A program made the position numbers and the translations under genes. Below the pieces are notes generated by a model. That model was given only the letters and a program-made list of their open reading frames with translations. It ran no database searches and was not told where the DNA came from. From Leptolyngbya sp. KIOST-1 (GTDB taxonomy: Bacteria > Cyanobacteriota > Cyanobacteriia > Phormidesmidales > Phormidesmidaceae), in NCBI RefSeq assembly GCF_000763385.1, contig NZ_JQFA01000004.1, positions 806,001-870,000 on the forward strand: a DNA stretch of 64,000 nucleotides, in the 5' to 3' direction. Every line of letters starts with the position of its first letter. Position 1 is the stretch's first letter. Positions 8,774 through 18,140 of this stretch are shown one piece after another.

Positions 8774-11287
8774 ATGTTTAAACGCCACGGTGCCCCTGCC
8801 CCCAGCGCTCTAGCCAACCCTAGGGCAACCCGCCGAGGCTGGCCCTTGCTGTGGATGACGGCCACCCCTCTGCTGGTAGTTACCACCCTCGGGCTTGGGC
8901 CGGATAAAATCCTTTGGGCCCAGCCCCCCAATCCCCTGGAGGGGGTCGAAATCCCCACCTCCCTGGAGCCCGGTAGCCAGCTGGTCATCGGCAGTTCGGA
9001 GGCCATGCGGCTGGTCAATGATGCCCTGCGATCGCGCTTTTCCAGCCTCTACGACGACGCCGAGGTGGAGGTCACCTACGACAGCGCTGACGACGCCATT
9101 CAGGCCTTACTCGCTGGCGACACCGACCTGGCCGCCGTGGGCCGTGCCCTCAGCGAGGCCGAAGTCAGCGCCGGGCTGCGTGAGGTGCCCGTCAGCCGCT
9201 CGAAAATAGCCATTCTAATCAGCCCTGAAAATCCCTTCGCCGGCAGTTTGACCATCGAGCAGTTTGCTCAGATCTTTCGCGGCGAAATCACCAACTGGTC
9301 CGAGGTCGGTGGCCAGGATGCTCCCATCGTGCTGGTCGACCATCCAGAGACCAGCGACACTCGCCAGGCCTTTCGCAACTATCCGGTGTTTGAAGCCGCC
9401 CCCTTTGAGGCCGTTCCCAATGCCGTGACGCTGAGCGAGCCCAGTGCCGAAGCGATTGCCTCCAGCCTCGACGCAAACGGCATTAGCTACCTGATCGCCG
9501 AGCAGGCCCTCAACAACCCGGCGGTCAGCATTGTGCCCATGCACGACACCCTGCCCGATGACCAGCGCTATCCCTTCTCCCAGCCGCTGTCCTACGTCTA
9601 CAACGCCGAAACGGCGAGCCCGGCAGCCCTGGCCTTCTTGGGGTTTGCCGCTAATCCCGATAACGAAGAGTTGATTGAAGCCGCTCGGGCTGCCGCCGTC
9701 GCCCCCGCTGCTGAGCCCACAGCCGAGGCCGAGGCCGAGACCGAAGCTGTGCCAGGGGCAGGGGCCGCAGCGACGCCAGAGACCACACTCGACCAGGCCG
9801 ATTCGGTGGCGGTGGCCCCCGCCCCCACCCGAGGGCTGCCCTGGTGGCCCTGGTTGCTGGCCCTGCCCCTGCTGGGCGGGCTGCTCTGGTGGCTGCTCAA
9901 AGACCGTGCCTCGGCCCCCCTGGCGGCTGGTCCCCTGGCAGCAGCCCCCCTGGCAACCGCCGCCGATCGCCGCATCATACTCACCCCCCGAAACTGCCGC
10001 GATGCCTACGCCTACTGGGAGCTGCCCGAGGCGGAGGTGGAGGCCCTGCGCCAGCAGAACTGCTCCCTGGCGCTGAAGCTCCACGATGTCACCGACATCG
10101 CCGACGTCGATCGCCAGTCTCCCCACAGCACCTACCAGTTTGACTGCGACACGGTAGCCGTAGGCGATCGCCACCTGCCCGTCGACGTCGACAACCGCGA
10201 CTACCTGGTCGAGCTGGGTTACCTGGGCGGCGACAACACCTGGCACGCCCTGGCCCGCTCGGCCCACGTGCGGGTGCCTGCCTGCCCCAGCACCGTCACC
10301 CAGGCGGCACCGGGTTTGGGGACGGCGGCGGCGGCGGCGGCGGGCCTGGGGGCGGCAGCAGCAGGGGCGGCGGCGGCGCGTCCAGCCCAAACTGTTGCCC
10401 CAGCCAGAGTTATCCTCACCCCCCGCGACTGCAAAACGGCCTATGCCTACTGGGAACTGCCCCAGGGCATTGTAGATGAGCTGAAAACCGGTTCTCGTAC
10501 CCTCAAGGCCCGACTCTACGACGTCACCGAGCTGCCGGGGAACGGCCACGGCCTCAACAGCCTGCAGGAATTTAGCGCTCCCCTGGCGACCCCTGGCGAC
10601 CTGCACCTGCCTATCGCCATCGGCGATCGCGACTACCTGGTCGAAATCGGCTACGTCGATGGCAGCTACCAGTGGCAGGCCCTGGCCAAGTCTGAGCCGG
10701 TACGGGTACCCGCCTGTCCGAGTGCCGCCGCCGCCGCTGCTGGGGGCACATCCCTGGGCGCTGCTAGCGCTGCGGTGGGCCTGATCAATGGCAGCTCAGT
10801 CGCCGCCCCAGTTCCCGAGGCCCCGCTTCCGGGCGCTGCCATCGCCGCCGCTGGGGTGGGAGCCGCTACCCTGTGGAACCCTAACCTAGACCCGGGCGCG
10901 TCCTCTATGGCCGATGCGGAAGCCGGCCTCGCCGCTGGGGTAGGTCGCCGTACCGATATGGGGGTCGAGAGCAAGATTATTCTGGTGCCCCGCTCCGCCG
11001 ATGCCGCCTACGCCTACTGGGAAACTGCCCCAGCCCACCGGGACGCCCTCCAGCAGGACGGAGGCCGCATGCTGGCCCTGCGTGTCCACGATGCGACCAA
11101 CCTGGAGCTGGACTACCAGGCCGCCCACGCCACCCAGGAGTACATCCTGCAGCCCAACGACACCGATTGCCACGTGCCCATCCCCGTCCCCAATCGCGAC
11201 TACGTGGCCGAACTGGGCTACCTCACCGACAGCGGCCAGTGGCTACAGCTGGTGCGATCGCTCCACGTGCGCGTCCCCGCCGCCTGA
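8774..11287 (+). CDS. Periplasmic-binding-like domain / TM / triple DUF4912 protein
   Basis: An 837-residue protein. A basic N-terminus with a hydrophobic segment (about 24-45) suggests export or anchoring. Residues 68-300 resemble a PstS-type phosphate-binding fold (IGSSEAMRLVNDAL; IFRGEITNWSEVGG). An Ala/Glu-rich linker leads to a strong membrane span (LPWWPWLLALPLLGGLLWWLL, 354-375). Three DUF4912 copies begin near 399, 545 and 734, each opening with (V/I)ILTPR..AYAYWE and closing with DYxxELGY and a VRVPA strand. The copies are separated by long Ala/Gly linkers. Ligand and role are unknown. ATG 8774 was chosen over TTG 8768. Confidence 0.8.
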   Translation: MFKRHGAPAPSALANPRATRRGWPLLWMTATPLLVVTTLGLGPDKILWAQPPNPLEGVEIPTSLEPGSQLVIGSSEAMRLVNDALRSRFSSLYDDAEVEVTYDSADDAIQALLAGDTDLAAVGRALSEAEVSAGLREVPVSRSKIAILISPENPFAGSLTIEQFAQIFRGEITNWSEVGGQDAPIVLVDHPETSDTRQAFRNYPVFEAAPFEAVPNAVTLSEPSAEAIASSLDANGISYLIAEQALNNPAVSIVPMHDTLPDDQRYPFSQPLSYVYNAETASPAALAFLGFAANPDNEELIEAARAAAVAPAAEPTAEAEAETEAVPGAGAAATPETTLDQADSVAVAPAPTRGLPWWPWLLALPLLGGLLWWLLKDRASAPLAAGPLAAAPLATAADRRIILTPRNCRDAYAYWELPEAEVEALRQQNCSLALKLHDVTDIADVDRQSPHSTYQFDCDTVAVGDRHLPVDVDNRDYLVELGYLGGDNTWHALARSAHVRVPACPSTVTQAAPGLGTAAAAAAGLGAAAAGAAAARPAQTVAPARVILTPRDCKTAYAYWELPQGIVDELKTGSRTLKARLYDVTELPGNGHGLNSLQEFSAPLATPGDLHLPIAIGDRDYLVEIGYVDGSYQWQALAKSEPVRVPACPSAAAAAAGGTSLGAASAAVGLINGSSVAAPVPEAPLPGAAIAAAGVGAATLWNPNLDPGASSMADAEAGLAAGVGRRTDMGVESKIILVPRSADAAYAYWETAPAHRDALQQDGGRMLALRVHDATNLELDYQAAHATQEYILQPNDTDCHVPIPVPNRDYVAELGYLTDSGQWLQLVRSLHVRVPAA

Positions 11288-11387
11288 CCCAAGTCTCACC
11301 AGCCCTGGGTTGCCCTTCTGCCCCAGGGCCAGCGCCCTTGACCTGTCATTTCAACTTACAGATTCCAACTTACAGAAAGGAAACCCT

Positions 11388-11915
11388 ATGTCGCTCTTTT
11401 TTGACGTGCTCAGCTCGATCAACAACCCCAACCAGCAGGGCAGTATCGACCAGCTCAGCTCGATGCTCGGCTCAGTGCAAGATTTGGCCGGTAGCCAGGG
11501 CCTCAGCAGCGATCAGGTTGGTTCGCTGCTCAACGCCCTGGGCGGAGCCCTCCAACCCGCCCTCCAGCAGCAGGCTTCCGGCCTGGGGGCAGGCCAGCTC
11601 GACGGCATGCTCGGCAAGCTCGCCGGAGCGGGCGGGGCCGCCGCCCTGACCTCGGCCATTCCACCCCAGATGCAGCAGCAAATCATTCAGGCCGTCGCTC
11701 AAAAAAGCGGCATGAACCCCGGCATGATTCAAACCCTGCTGCCCAAGCTGCTGCCCGTGGTCATGGGTCTACTCGGCATGGGAGCCGCCAAGCCCGGTGC
11801 CCCCAGCGGGGGCAACCCGCTACTCGGAGCCTTTCTTAACCCAGAAACTGCCAACACCACCGACCTGGGCACGGTGATGAAGTTTGCCGGGCGCTTTTTG
11901 AACCCGCCCCAGTAG
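11388..11915 (+). CDS. DUF937-like (YidB-type) Gln/Gly-rich protein
   Basis: A 175-residue soluble protein rich in Gln, Leu, Gly and Ser. The repeated SSMLGSVQDLAG/LLNALGGALQPALQQQ/MLGKLAGAGGAAALTSAI pattern and the PKLLPVVMGLLGMG segment resemble DUF937/YidB-type proteins. A good ribosome site (GAAAGGA, 11375-11381) precedes the ATG at 11388. It follows the DUF4912 gene by 100 bp on the same strand and may be cotranscribed. Function is unknown. Confidence 0.7.
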   Translation: MSLFFDVLSSINNPNQQGSIDQLSSMLGSVQDLAGSQGLSSDQVGSLLNALGGALQPALQQQASGLGAGQLDGMLGKLAGAGGAAALTSAIPPQMQQQIIQAVAQKSGMNPGMIQTLLPKLLPVVMGLLGMGAAKPGAPSGGNPLLGAFLNPETANTTDLGTVMKFAGRFLNPPQ

Positions 11916-11963
11916 CTGGATGGATTTGCTTACAACCTCTCCGATGCGCTGCCCTTGGGTGGC

Positions 11964-12135
11964 GTTTTTTTTGGGTGGGATGGGTGGATGGGTGGGAGAG
12001 TGGGAGGGTGGATTTTCGGGTTTGAAATCACGCCACCTCCTCACCTCCTCACCTCCTCACCTCCTCACCTCCTCACCTCCTCACCTCCTCACCTCTTCAC
12101 CTCTTCACCTCCTTACCTCTTCACCTCCTCGCCGC
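11964..12135. repeat. Tandem GGGTGGATGGGTGG tract followed by about eleven CTCCTCACC units
   Basis: A G-rich run (11966-12017) is followed by a pyrimidine-rich 9-bp tandem array with the unit CTCCTCACC, degenerating to CTCTTCACC at its right end. The array runs into the 3' end of the GNAT gene. The last residues of that protein (GGEEVRR) and its TGA stop are made of repeat sequence. This is the longest member of the tract family in the window. Confidence 0.9.
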
Positions 12136-12737
12136 AGGGTCCAAAAGGTTGGGGCCTGCTCCCCGAAGGGGCCGGTTTTGACAATTTCAAAGCCGTGGCG
12201 CTGGTAGAAGCGCACCGCGCCCTCGGTGGAGGTTTCGACGTAGCAGGGCTGGCCGACGCGATCGCTGCCCTCCAGGCCCGGCTGCATCAGCTGGTGGCCG
12301 ACGCCCTGGCGCTGGTAACGGGGGCTGACCGCCAGCAGCATCAGGTACCAGTGGGGCATGGGCATGGCCTGTTTGTGGTCGCGATCGAGGGCCAGGGCGG
12401 ACTGCCAGCGGAGCAGGTACTGCCAGGGTAGGCGAAAGGGCAGCTCGTACAGCCCGAACCGCAACAGGTCGAGCAGATCCACCGTTTCGCCTGGGGGCAG
12501 CCAAATGCCCACGCCTTTGAGGGTCTGGTCATTGTCATCGTTCAGGCCATAGGTGTGGCCGCTGCCGCAGAGCAGCAGCATGCGAAACAGGTAGGTCATC
12601 ACGTCCTGGCGATCGCTCACATCGGCGGGCACCAGGTAGTTGAACAGGGGGTCGTCGGCAAAGGCGGCACAGAGCAGATCGGTGGCGGCATCGAACTGGG
12701 TCGGTTGCAGAAGGGGCAGGGGGGATAGGGTTTCCAT
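12105..12737 (-). CDS. GNAT family N-acetyltransferase
   Basis: About 210 residues. The acetyl-CoA binding core is visible as LMLLAVSPRYQRQGVGHQLM (strand 4 plus the Q-x-x-G-x-G/A loop) and the terminal YVETSTEGAVRFYQRHGFEIV. This suggests acyl transfer from acetyl-CoA to an unidentified small molecule or protein. Third gene of a tight minus-strand set, 6 bp after the 66-aa ORF and just below a TetR gene, so regulation by that repressor is likely. ATG 12737 is preferred; the frame upstream of it is out-of-frame coding of the small ORF. The last residues come from the repeat array. Confidence 0.85.
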   Translation of the reverse strand: METLSPLPLLQPTQFDAATDLLCAAFADDPLFNYLVPADVSDRQDVMTYLFRMLLLCGSGHTYGLNDDNDQTLKGVGIWLPPGETVDLLDLLRFGLYELPFRLPWQYLLRWQSALALDRDHKQAMPMPHWYLMLLAVSPRYQRQGVGHQLMQPGLEGSDRVGQPCYVETSTEGAVRFYQRHGFEIVKTGPFGEQAPTFWTLRRGGEEVRR

Positions 12738-12742
12738 GGGGT

Positions 12743-12943
12743 TCACCAGAGCAGATCGTTGAAAAATTCCGTCAACTTGACACTGTCGATTTTGACCAGG
12801 GTGGCCATCCAGCGAATGGCGGCGCGATCGCGGGCCTGACCGCACTCCACCAGCAGTTGCCAACCCGCCACCGTCAGCACCAGCCAGGGGTAGACCCGGC
12901 GGCGACCGTAGCGGCACCAGACCATAAGGGATCTGAGGTTCAC
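12743..12943 (-). CDS. 66-aa protein between tetR and GNAT genes
   Basis: A GTG-started frame overlapping the tetR stop as GTGA and ending 6 bp before the GNAT start. It is therefore likely translated by coupling in a three-gene operon. The product is Trp/Arg-rich, with one weakly hydrophobic segment (VYPWLVLTVAGWQLLV) and a C-terminal TLVKIDSVKLTEFFNDLLW helix. No family was recognised. The overlap supports it being a real gene. Confidence 0.5.
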   Translation of the reverse strand: MNLRSLMVWCRYGRRRVYPWLVLTVAGWQLLVECGQARDRAAIRWMATLVKIDSVKLTEFFNDLLW

Positions 12944-13524
12944 GGCTGGCCTCCCGGCGATTTCTCCAGGTAGGCGGTGAGCAGGTCGGCCAGCAGCTCA
13001 GCCTGCTGCCGGTACGACACCAGCTCCGGGTTGACCATGCGCTCCGAGATCAGGCCATCGACCAGGCAGAGTACGTGGGTGGCCAGCAGGGGGCTGTCGA
13101 TCTGCAGGGCAGTCATGATTTCGTCGCGCGATCGCAGGCTCGCCCGCTGCACGGCCTCATTCACCCGCGATGGCCCCAGCCCCGCCTGCTGGTAAAAGTC
13201 CATCATCAACAGGGTTTGCTTGATGAAGTAGTCTTCGTTGGCTTCCAGGAAATCTCCCAGGGCCAGAATGCGCTCCCGCAGGCTGTGCAACCCGGCGATC
13301 TCGGCACTGGCGCGCAGCAAATCCTGGGTAGTTATCTCTTCGATCAGCTGCATAAACAAATCCTCCTTGCTGGGGAAGTAGTAGTACAGCGTGCCGGTGG
13401 AAACGTTCAGCGCCCTGGCAATCTGCCGGGTGGTGAGGCTGGCGTAACCATGCTCGGCAAACAGGTCAAAGCATTGGTTTAACAGCTCTTTGCGGTACTG
13501 GTCGTGGTCGACAACCTTGGGCAT
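12940..13524 (-). CDS. TetR/AcrR family transcriptional regulator
   Basis: A 194-residue repressor. The N-terminal helix-turn-helix is clear: LFAEHGYASLTTRQIARALNVSTGTLYYYFPSKEDLF (residues 22-58). The C-terminal ligand/dimer domain (60-194) is of unassigned specificity. It heads the operon with the 66-aa ORF and the acetyltransferase. A GAGCGCTC palindrome lies 13-20 bp upstream of the start and is the likely autoregulatory operator. The inducer is unknown. Confidence 0.88.
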   Translation of the reverse strand: MPKVVDHDQYRKELLNQCFDLFAEHGYASLTTRQIARALNVSTGTLYYYFPSKEDLFMQLIEEITTQDLLRASAEIAGLHSLRERILALGDFLEANEDYFIKQTLLMMDFYQQAGLGPSRVNEAVQRASLRSRDEIMTALQIDSPLLATHVLCLVDGLISERMVNPELVSYRQQAELLADLLTAYLEKSPGGQP

Positions 13525-13532
13525 TTATTTTT

Positions 13533-13548
13533 AACTGAGCGCTCGTTA
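13533..13548. promoter_or_regulatory. Putative TetR operator
   Basis: AACTGAGCGCTCGTTA has a perfect 8-bp GAGCGCTC centre and partly symmetric AT flanks. It sits immediately upstream of the tetR start within an AT-rich stretch. Position and symmetry suit autoregulation. Binding is inferred. Confidence 0.5.
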
Positions 13549-13617
13549 TTTTTAAGAATAGCACGAGTTTTTAATATGGCAAGCCCTTGGTCTGCGTTAG
13601 CTTAGGGTAACGCTGTC

Positions 13618-13740
13618 CCCTCCAGCGGAGGGGTGCCCGCAGGGCGGGGTGGGTCAGATCTGGGGCAAAATGCGAGCCTCTTGATGGGGCCGTTGCCTGG
13701 CTGGCAAAGATTGACCCACCCCTACCCCTCCGAGGAGGGG
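13618..13740. repeat. MITE-like inverted-repeat element
   Basis: The left arm holds CCCCTCC-agc-GGAGGGG and then GGGGTGGGTCA (13646-13656). The right arm is the inverted TGACCCACCCC (13712-13722) and then CCCCTCC-ga-GGAGGGG. The arms match over about 28 bp apart from an 8-bp gap. The element of about 123 bp has no coding capacity and separates tetR from the NB-ARC gene. Confidence 0.6.
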
Positions 13741-13767
13741 ATGGCGAATCTGCTTGTGCAGAAGCTC

Positions 13768-16700
13768 CTAGACCTGGGCACCCAGTTCTTGCAGGGCGGC
13801 GATCGCAAACTCGTCCAGCCCCTGGGCCTGGGTTAGGGCCATGCCCTCATAGAGGCGGGGGTTGCGTACCACCTGCAGGCACTCGCCCGTCTCAATGTTC
13901 CACAGGCGGATGGTCTCATCGTGGCTACCGCTGGCCAATACCGCAGGGGTGTTCTGACCGTGGGGGTCGCTGGGCAAAAACGTCAGCGACGACACGGAGC
14001 TGGTATGGCCGGTTAACAGGTGCAGGCAATCCCCCTGGCGGTTCCAGACCCGGAGGGTGCAGTCCTGACTGGCGGTCACCAGAAATTCTCCCGTGGGGTC
14101 AAAGGCCACCGCCTTGACCTGGCTGGTGTGACCGGTGAGGGTGTGCAGGCATTCCCCCGTGGTGGGGTCCCAGAGCTTGGCGCTGTAATCTTCGCTGCCC
14201 GAGGCGATCAGGCTGTCGTCGGGCGATAGGGCGACCGCCCAGACCCGCTCCCCGTGGCCGGTGAGGGTGCGCAGGCAGTCACCCGTGTGAATGTCCCAGA
14301 TTTTGATGGTTTCGTCATTGCTGGCGGTGACCAGCCAGGGCTGGTGGGTGGCCAGCACGCAGTCCCACACCCAGCTGCGGTGCCCCTCGAAGGTGCGCAG
14401 GCACTCCCCGGTGGCCACATCCCACAGCTTGGCCAGGGCATCGACGCCGCTGCTGGCCAGGGTGAGGCCGTCGGCACTAAAGGCCAGCCCATAGACATTG
14501 GCGTTGTGGCCGGTGAGGGTGCGCAGGCAGTGGCCCCGGGTGACATCCCACAGTTTGACGGTGCCGTCGCCGCTGGCGGTGGCCAGCAGTTGGCGATCGG
14601 GGCTGGTGGCCACCCCCCAGACCCAGCTAGTGTGGCCCTCCAGCACCTTCAGGCAGGTGCCGGTGGCAATATCCCACAGACGGGCCACGTTGTCATCGCC
14701 GCCGCTGGCCAACAGCCCTGGGCCAAGGGCCACCACCCCATAGATCTGACTGGAGGCTCCCTGGATGGTTTTGGTGCACCGTTTGGTATCCACCTGCCAG
14801 AACTTGACCGCTTTGTCGTTGCCCACGCTGACCAACTGAGAGCCGTCGGGGGCACAGGCCACGCCCCAGACCTCGGCCCGGTGGGCCACGGTGGTGTGCA
14901 CACAGGTGCCCTGGTCAATATCCCAATACTTGAGAGTTTGGTCAAAGCTGGCGCTAACCAGCAGATTCGTGCCCGGAACAAACACCGAGGCGCTGACGAT
15001 GTGGGTGTGGCCGCTCAACACCCGACGACAGGTGCCGGTGGCCACCTCCCACAGGCGAATGGTGCCATCCATACTGCTGGTGGCCAGCAGCTGCCCGTCA
15101 GGGCTAAAGGCCAGGTTCCATACCAGGTTGGTGTGCTCTCGCAAAATATGGAGGCACTGGCGGCGCTGCAAGTCCCACAGGCGGACAGTGCGATCGTGGC
15201 TGGCACTGGCCATCATCACCCGGCCCTGGGCATCGGCCACCGGAGCAATGGCGACAAAGGTAACCCGATGGCTGTGCTCCTCCAGGGCACCGATCAGGGC
15301 CCAGGTACCGGTATTCCAGAGGCGAACCTGGTTGTGGTAGGTGCCCACCAGAATGCTGTTGTCGGGGGTAAAGGCCACTGAAGATCCGCCATTTTCCTCA
15401 CCCTCCAGCACCCTCAGGCACTGCCCGGTGGCCACCTCCCAGATTTTGATCACATTGCCGGTGCAGCCGCTGGCCAACCATTTACCGTCGCGGCTAAACA
15501 CCATCCGCCAGGTCCAGCGCATGGTGCGCATCAGCCGCCCGGTGGAGACCTGCCACAGGCGCAGGTAGTTGAAGTCGGCGGTGGCCAGCATGTCTCCCAC
15601 AGGGCTAAAGGCCACGGCCCGGCTGTAGGTGCTGGGTTCGGCAAAGACAGTGTGTTCAAAGGTCGCCCCCGTGAAGTGGGTCTGGTGCAGGGGGGTGTTG
15701 ACCAGGTAGGCCTGCCGAATCCAGAGGCCAGAAAAGTCGTAGCCGGTGAGGTCTAAACCCAGATGATGGAGCAGGTTGAGCAGGTTGCCCGCGCTGTAGC
15801 TGGGGGTGCCAGCAAAGCGGGCTCTGACCTGGGCCAGCAGATGTCGGGCGTGGGCCTCCAGGCGTTCGGAGGGGCAGAGCTCTACCCTGAGACGCTCGGC
15901 TAAGGGCGTCAGGATGACCCGCACCTGGCTCTGGCGAATGTAGTCTTTGGCGCTGGCCTGAATTAGGGAGTAACGATGAAACCAGGGGTAGGCGCGCAGG
16001 TCCGGGGGGTTGGGCTCGCCCCAGGCGATCAGGTCGTCGAACACCTCCTTCAGCAGGCTCTCCACCAGGTATTCCATCACCACGGGCTGTTGGGTAAAGC
16101 CCAGCTCACCCCGTTCCACCAGGGAGCGGCGGTGGAGCGCCTCGATCGCCTCCAACAGATGCCGCCGGGAAATTGCCGTGCCCAGGTCCTGCTGGAGTTG
16201 CTCCAGACTCACCCATTCCCGATGGATGGCCAGCCAGGTCATGATCTGCTTTTCGAGATCCGAGGCGCGATCGCACTGTTGTTGCAGCAGCCGTCGCATG
16301 CCGCTAAAGACCAGGGTGTTGTCCTGCAAAAATTCGCCGATGCTGCCGCCAAACAGGTCGCGGATGGAGGTGGCGACAATTTTGAGGGCGAGGGGATTGC
16401 CCCGGTAGCGATCGATCAGCTGCTGGTGGTCGCTGGGGGTGCCGCTCAAGCCCTTGGCCCCACAGAGGATCTCACTGTCGCTGGCCTTAAGACCGGGCAA
16501 TAGGTAAGAGCGCACCGGCAGCCCGTCGCCCTCCAGGGCGGCGATTTCCCCTGGCTTTTCGCGGCTGGTCAAAATCAAACAACTCTGGTGGTCGCTTTCG
16601 CTCACTTGCTGGAACAGGTCGCCGTAGGCCTCGTAGCCGGGCAGGTAGTGGCCAATGGTGCCACCCCCTTGCAGAATGGTTTCGCCGTTGTCGAGCACCA

Positions 16701-17490
16701 GCAGACAGCGGTGCTGCCGGAGATAGGTAAGCAGGCGGGCAATCTGGGCGGTGGGGCCAGGGGGCAGCTTAACCTCCTGCTGCTGCGACAAAATCGGCAG
16801 CAGATCCGCCAGCAGGTCGCTCATCTGGGGGGCATCGCGCAGGCTGCGCCACAGCACAAACTCGAACTGGGGCAGCAGGGTTTGGGCCAGCTTCACCGAC
16901 AGGGCAGTTTTGCCCATGCCGCCCATGCCCAGCAGGGCCACCAGGCGGCAGCGGTCGCCCACTACCCACTGGTCCAGCAGGGCCAGTTCCTGGGTGCGGC
17001 CGCAGAAGAAGGAGACATCGATGGCTTCGCCCCAGGAGGTGTGGGGTTGGGGGAGTGGGTGGGTGGATGGGTGGGAGGGTGGATGGGTGGACGGGTGGGA
17101 GGGTGGATGGGTGGATGGGTGGATGGGTGGATGGGTGGATGGGTGGGAGGGTGGAGTTCTTGGGGATGGTGGAGAGGTGTCGGGGAAGTTGTAGTCGGCG
17201 CGATCGAGGATGAGGTCGAAGGCGGCGAAGAAGGCTTCGAGGGTGTGGCGATCGACGGTGACTTTGGCGTCGAGGACTTTGGTGATGGTTTTGAGGGAAA
17301 GCTGGGTGCGATCGCACAGTTGCTCTAGGGTGAGCCGCTGGCCGTAGTTGCTCTGGAGTTCTATCTGGCGCTGGGCTTGTTGTAACTTTTGTAACCCCTG
17401 GGGGGTCAAGGTCACTCCTCGCCGCCGCTGCGATCGCGTTTTTTCCACCCAATTTTCTACCCTTGCTCTAGCTCCATGGCGGGCAGGCAC
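13768..17490 (-). CDS. NB-ARC / 14-WD40 STAND protein
   Basis: About 1240 residues. An N-terminal HTH-like domain (24-95: [33 protein letters not shown]) is followed by a Pro/His/Ser/Thr linker coded by the GGGTGGAT tract (105-150). An NB-ARC NTPase has Walker A GMGGMGKT (188-195) and Walker [10 protein letters not shown] (262-270). Next come helical repeats, a short pentapeptide-like patch ([16 protein letters not shown]), then 14 WD40 repeats, counted by their final (I/V)(K/R)(L/I)W motifs and enough for two seven-bladed propellers. STAND proteins act as ligand-triggered switches; the ligand is unknown. GTG 17490 is the longest start, and later GTGs are possible. Confidence 0.85.
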   Translation of the reverse strand: MPARHGARARVENWVEKTRSQRRRGVTLTPQGLQKLQQAQRQIELQSNYGQRLTLEQLCDRTQLSLKTITKVLDAKVTVDRHTLEAFFAAFDLILDRADYNFPDTSPPSPRTPPSHPSTHPPIHPSTHPPSHPSTHPPSHPSTHPLPQPHTSWGEAIDVSFFCGRTQELALLDQWVVGDRCRLVALLGMGGMGKTALSVKLAQTLLPQFEFVLWRSLRDAPQMSDLLADLLPILSQQQEVKLPPGPTAQIARLLTYLRQHRCLLVLDNGETILQGGGTIGHYLPGYEAYGDLFQQVSESDHQSCLILTSREKPGEIAALEGDGLPVRSYLLPGLKASDSEILCGAKGLSGTPSDHQQLIDRYRGNPLALKIVATSIRDLFGGSIGEFLQDNTLVFSGMRRLLQQQCDRASDLEKQIMTWLAIHREWVSLEQLQQDLGTAISRRHLLEAIEALHRRSLVERGELGFTQQPVVMEYLVESLLKEVFDDLIAWGEPNPPDLRAYPWFHRYSLIQASAKDYIRQSQVRVILTPLAERLRVELCPSERLEAHARHLLAQVRARFAGTPSYSAGNLLNLLHHLGLDLTGYDFSGLWIRQAYLVNTPLHQTHFTGATFEHTVFAEPSTYSRAVAFSPVGDMLATADFNYLRLWQVSTGRLMRTMRWTWRMVFSRDGKWLASGCTGNVIKIWEVATGQCLRVLEGEENGGSSVAFTPDNSILVGTYHNQVRLWNTGTWALIGALEEHSHRVTFVAIAPVADAQGRVMMASASHDRTVRLWDLQRRQCLHILREHTNLVWNLAFSPDGQLLATSSMDGTIRLWEVATGTCRRVLSGHTHIVSASVFVPGTNLLVSASFDQTLKYWDIDQGTCVHTTVAHRAEVWGVACAPDGSQLVSVGNDKAVKFWQVDTKRCTKTIQGASSQIYGVVALGPGLLASGGDDNVARLWDIATGTCLKVLEGHTSWVWGVATSPDRQLLATASGDGTVKLWDVTRGHCLRTLTGHNANVYGLAFSADGLTLASSGVDALAKLWDVATGECLRTFEGHRSWVWDCVLATHQPWLVTASNDETIKIWDIHTGDCLRTLTGHGERVWAVALSPDDSLIASGSEDYSAKLWDPTTGECLHTLTGHTSQVKAVAFDPTGEFLVTASQDCTLRVWNRQGDCLHLLTGHTSSVSSLTFLPSDPHGQNTPAVLASGSHDETIRLWNIETGECLQVVRNPRLYEGMALTQAQGLDEFAIAALQELGAQV
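17041..17157. repeat. In-frame GGGTGGAT tandem repeat inside the NB-ARC gene
   Basis: About fourteen imperfect 8-bp units of GGGTGGAT/GGGTGGGA. Eight bases is not a multiple of three, so 24 bp (three units) codes one PSTHPPSH-like period. The tract stays in frame and lies in the linker between the N-terminal domain and the ATPase. It is prone to length change and could form G-quadruplexes on the plus strand. Confidence 0.9.
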
Positions 17491-17708
17491 CTCCCTTGCC
17501 TGTCGCGGGCTGTCTCCCTCAGAGCATCGGTTCCAGCTTGAAGGAAATCATGCCATGAAAGACTTAAGAATCAGCTTTAAAAACAATAAACTTGATTCAC
17601 TGACCTCCCCAGATAATCGGAAGCTCTGGACAACATTTGGCCCACTTCGCAATCGGAACCCTTAGAATCAGAGCTACCCCTTGAGATTGGGGATGACAAC
17701 CGCTGTAT

Positions 17709-18140
17709 TTATGGAGTCCAGACAAAAGGGTTGAGCACGGGTACCTGGGCCTCCTCGAAATCGGTGACGTTGCGGGTCACCACGCAGAGATGGTGCTTGA
17801 TAGCGGTTGCTGCAATAAATAAATCGGGTTGGCTAAACGTATAGCCCCGCTTGCGGCCCTGCTCGACCCGTTGCCGCCAGATCAGAATCACGTCTTCATC
17901 AAGGGGCAATAGGCGATCGGCAAACCAGGGCCGTAGGGTGCCGTCGAGCCATTGGCTCAGTTCTTCGCGAAAGGTCAAATCCTCAAGCTGCTCAATGCCA
18001 AAGCGAATTTCTGCCAGAGTTACTGTGCTCAGGTAAAACGACTGCGGTGGCTGGCGTTCTGTCCACTGCTTGACGTTTGGATGGCAGTTGGTTTTGCGCA
18101 GCTCAGAGACAATATTAGTGTCAAGTAGCCACCCTTTCAT
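17709..18140 (-). CDS. vapC: VapC/FitB-like PIN-domain toxin
   Basis: A 143-residue PIN-domain ribonuclease. Acidic metal ligands are visible as Asp7 (LLDTNIVSEL), Glu44 (TLAEIRFGIE), Asp near 105 (SQPDLFIAATAI) and Asp near 126 (TRNVTDFE). The terminal VPVLNPF is typical of FitB-like members. It overlaps the upstream antitoxin gene by 4 bp (ATGA). The product would cleave RNA when released from its antitoxin; the target is unknown. Confidence 0.88.
   Translation of the reverse strand: MKGWLLDTNIVSELRKTNCHPNVKQWTERQPPQSFYLSTVTLAEIRFGIEQLEDLTFREELSQWLDGTLRPWFADRLLPLDEDVILIWRQRVEQGRKRGYTFSQPDLFIAATAIKHHLCVVTRNVTDFEEAQVPVLNPFVWTP

Noticed and set aside
9215-10606. 463-codon minus-strand frame opposite the DUF4912 gene
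   Set aside because: Gly/Gln/Val-rich shadow of a high-GC coding region; no domain, and the opposite strand is clearly coding.
12033-12135. CTCCTCACC array as a possible CRISPR
   Set aside because: Units are 9 bp and directly adjacent with no spacers; this is a simple tandem repeat.
14254-15381. 375-codon plus-strand frame opposite the WD40 region
   Set aside because: Antisense shadow produced by the periodic WD40 codons.
17554-17664. 36-codon frame starting MKDLRISFKNN upstream of the NB-ARC gene
   Set aside because: No recognisable ribosome site or homology. Too short to support as a gene.
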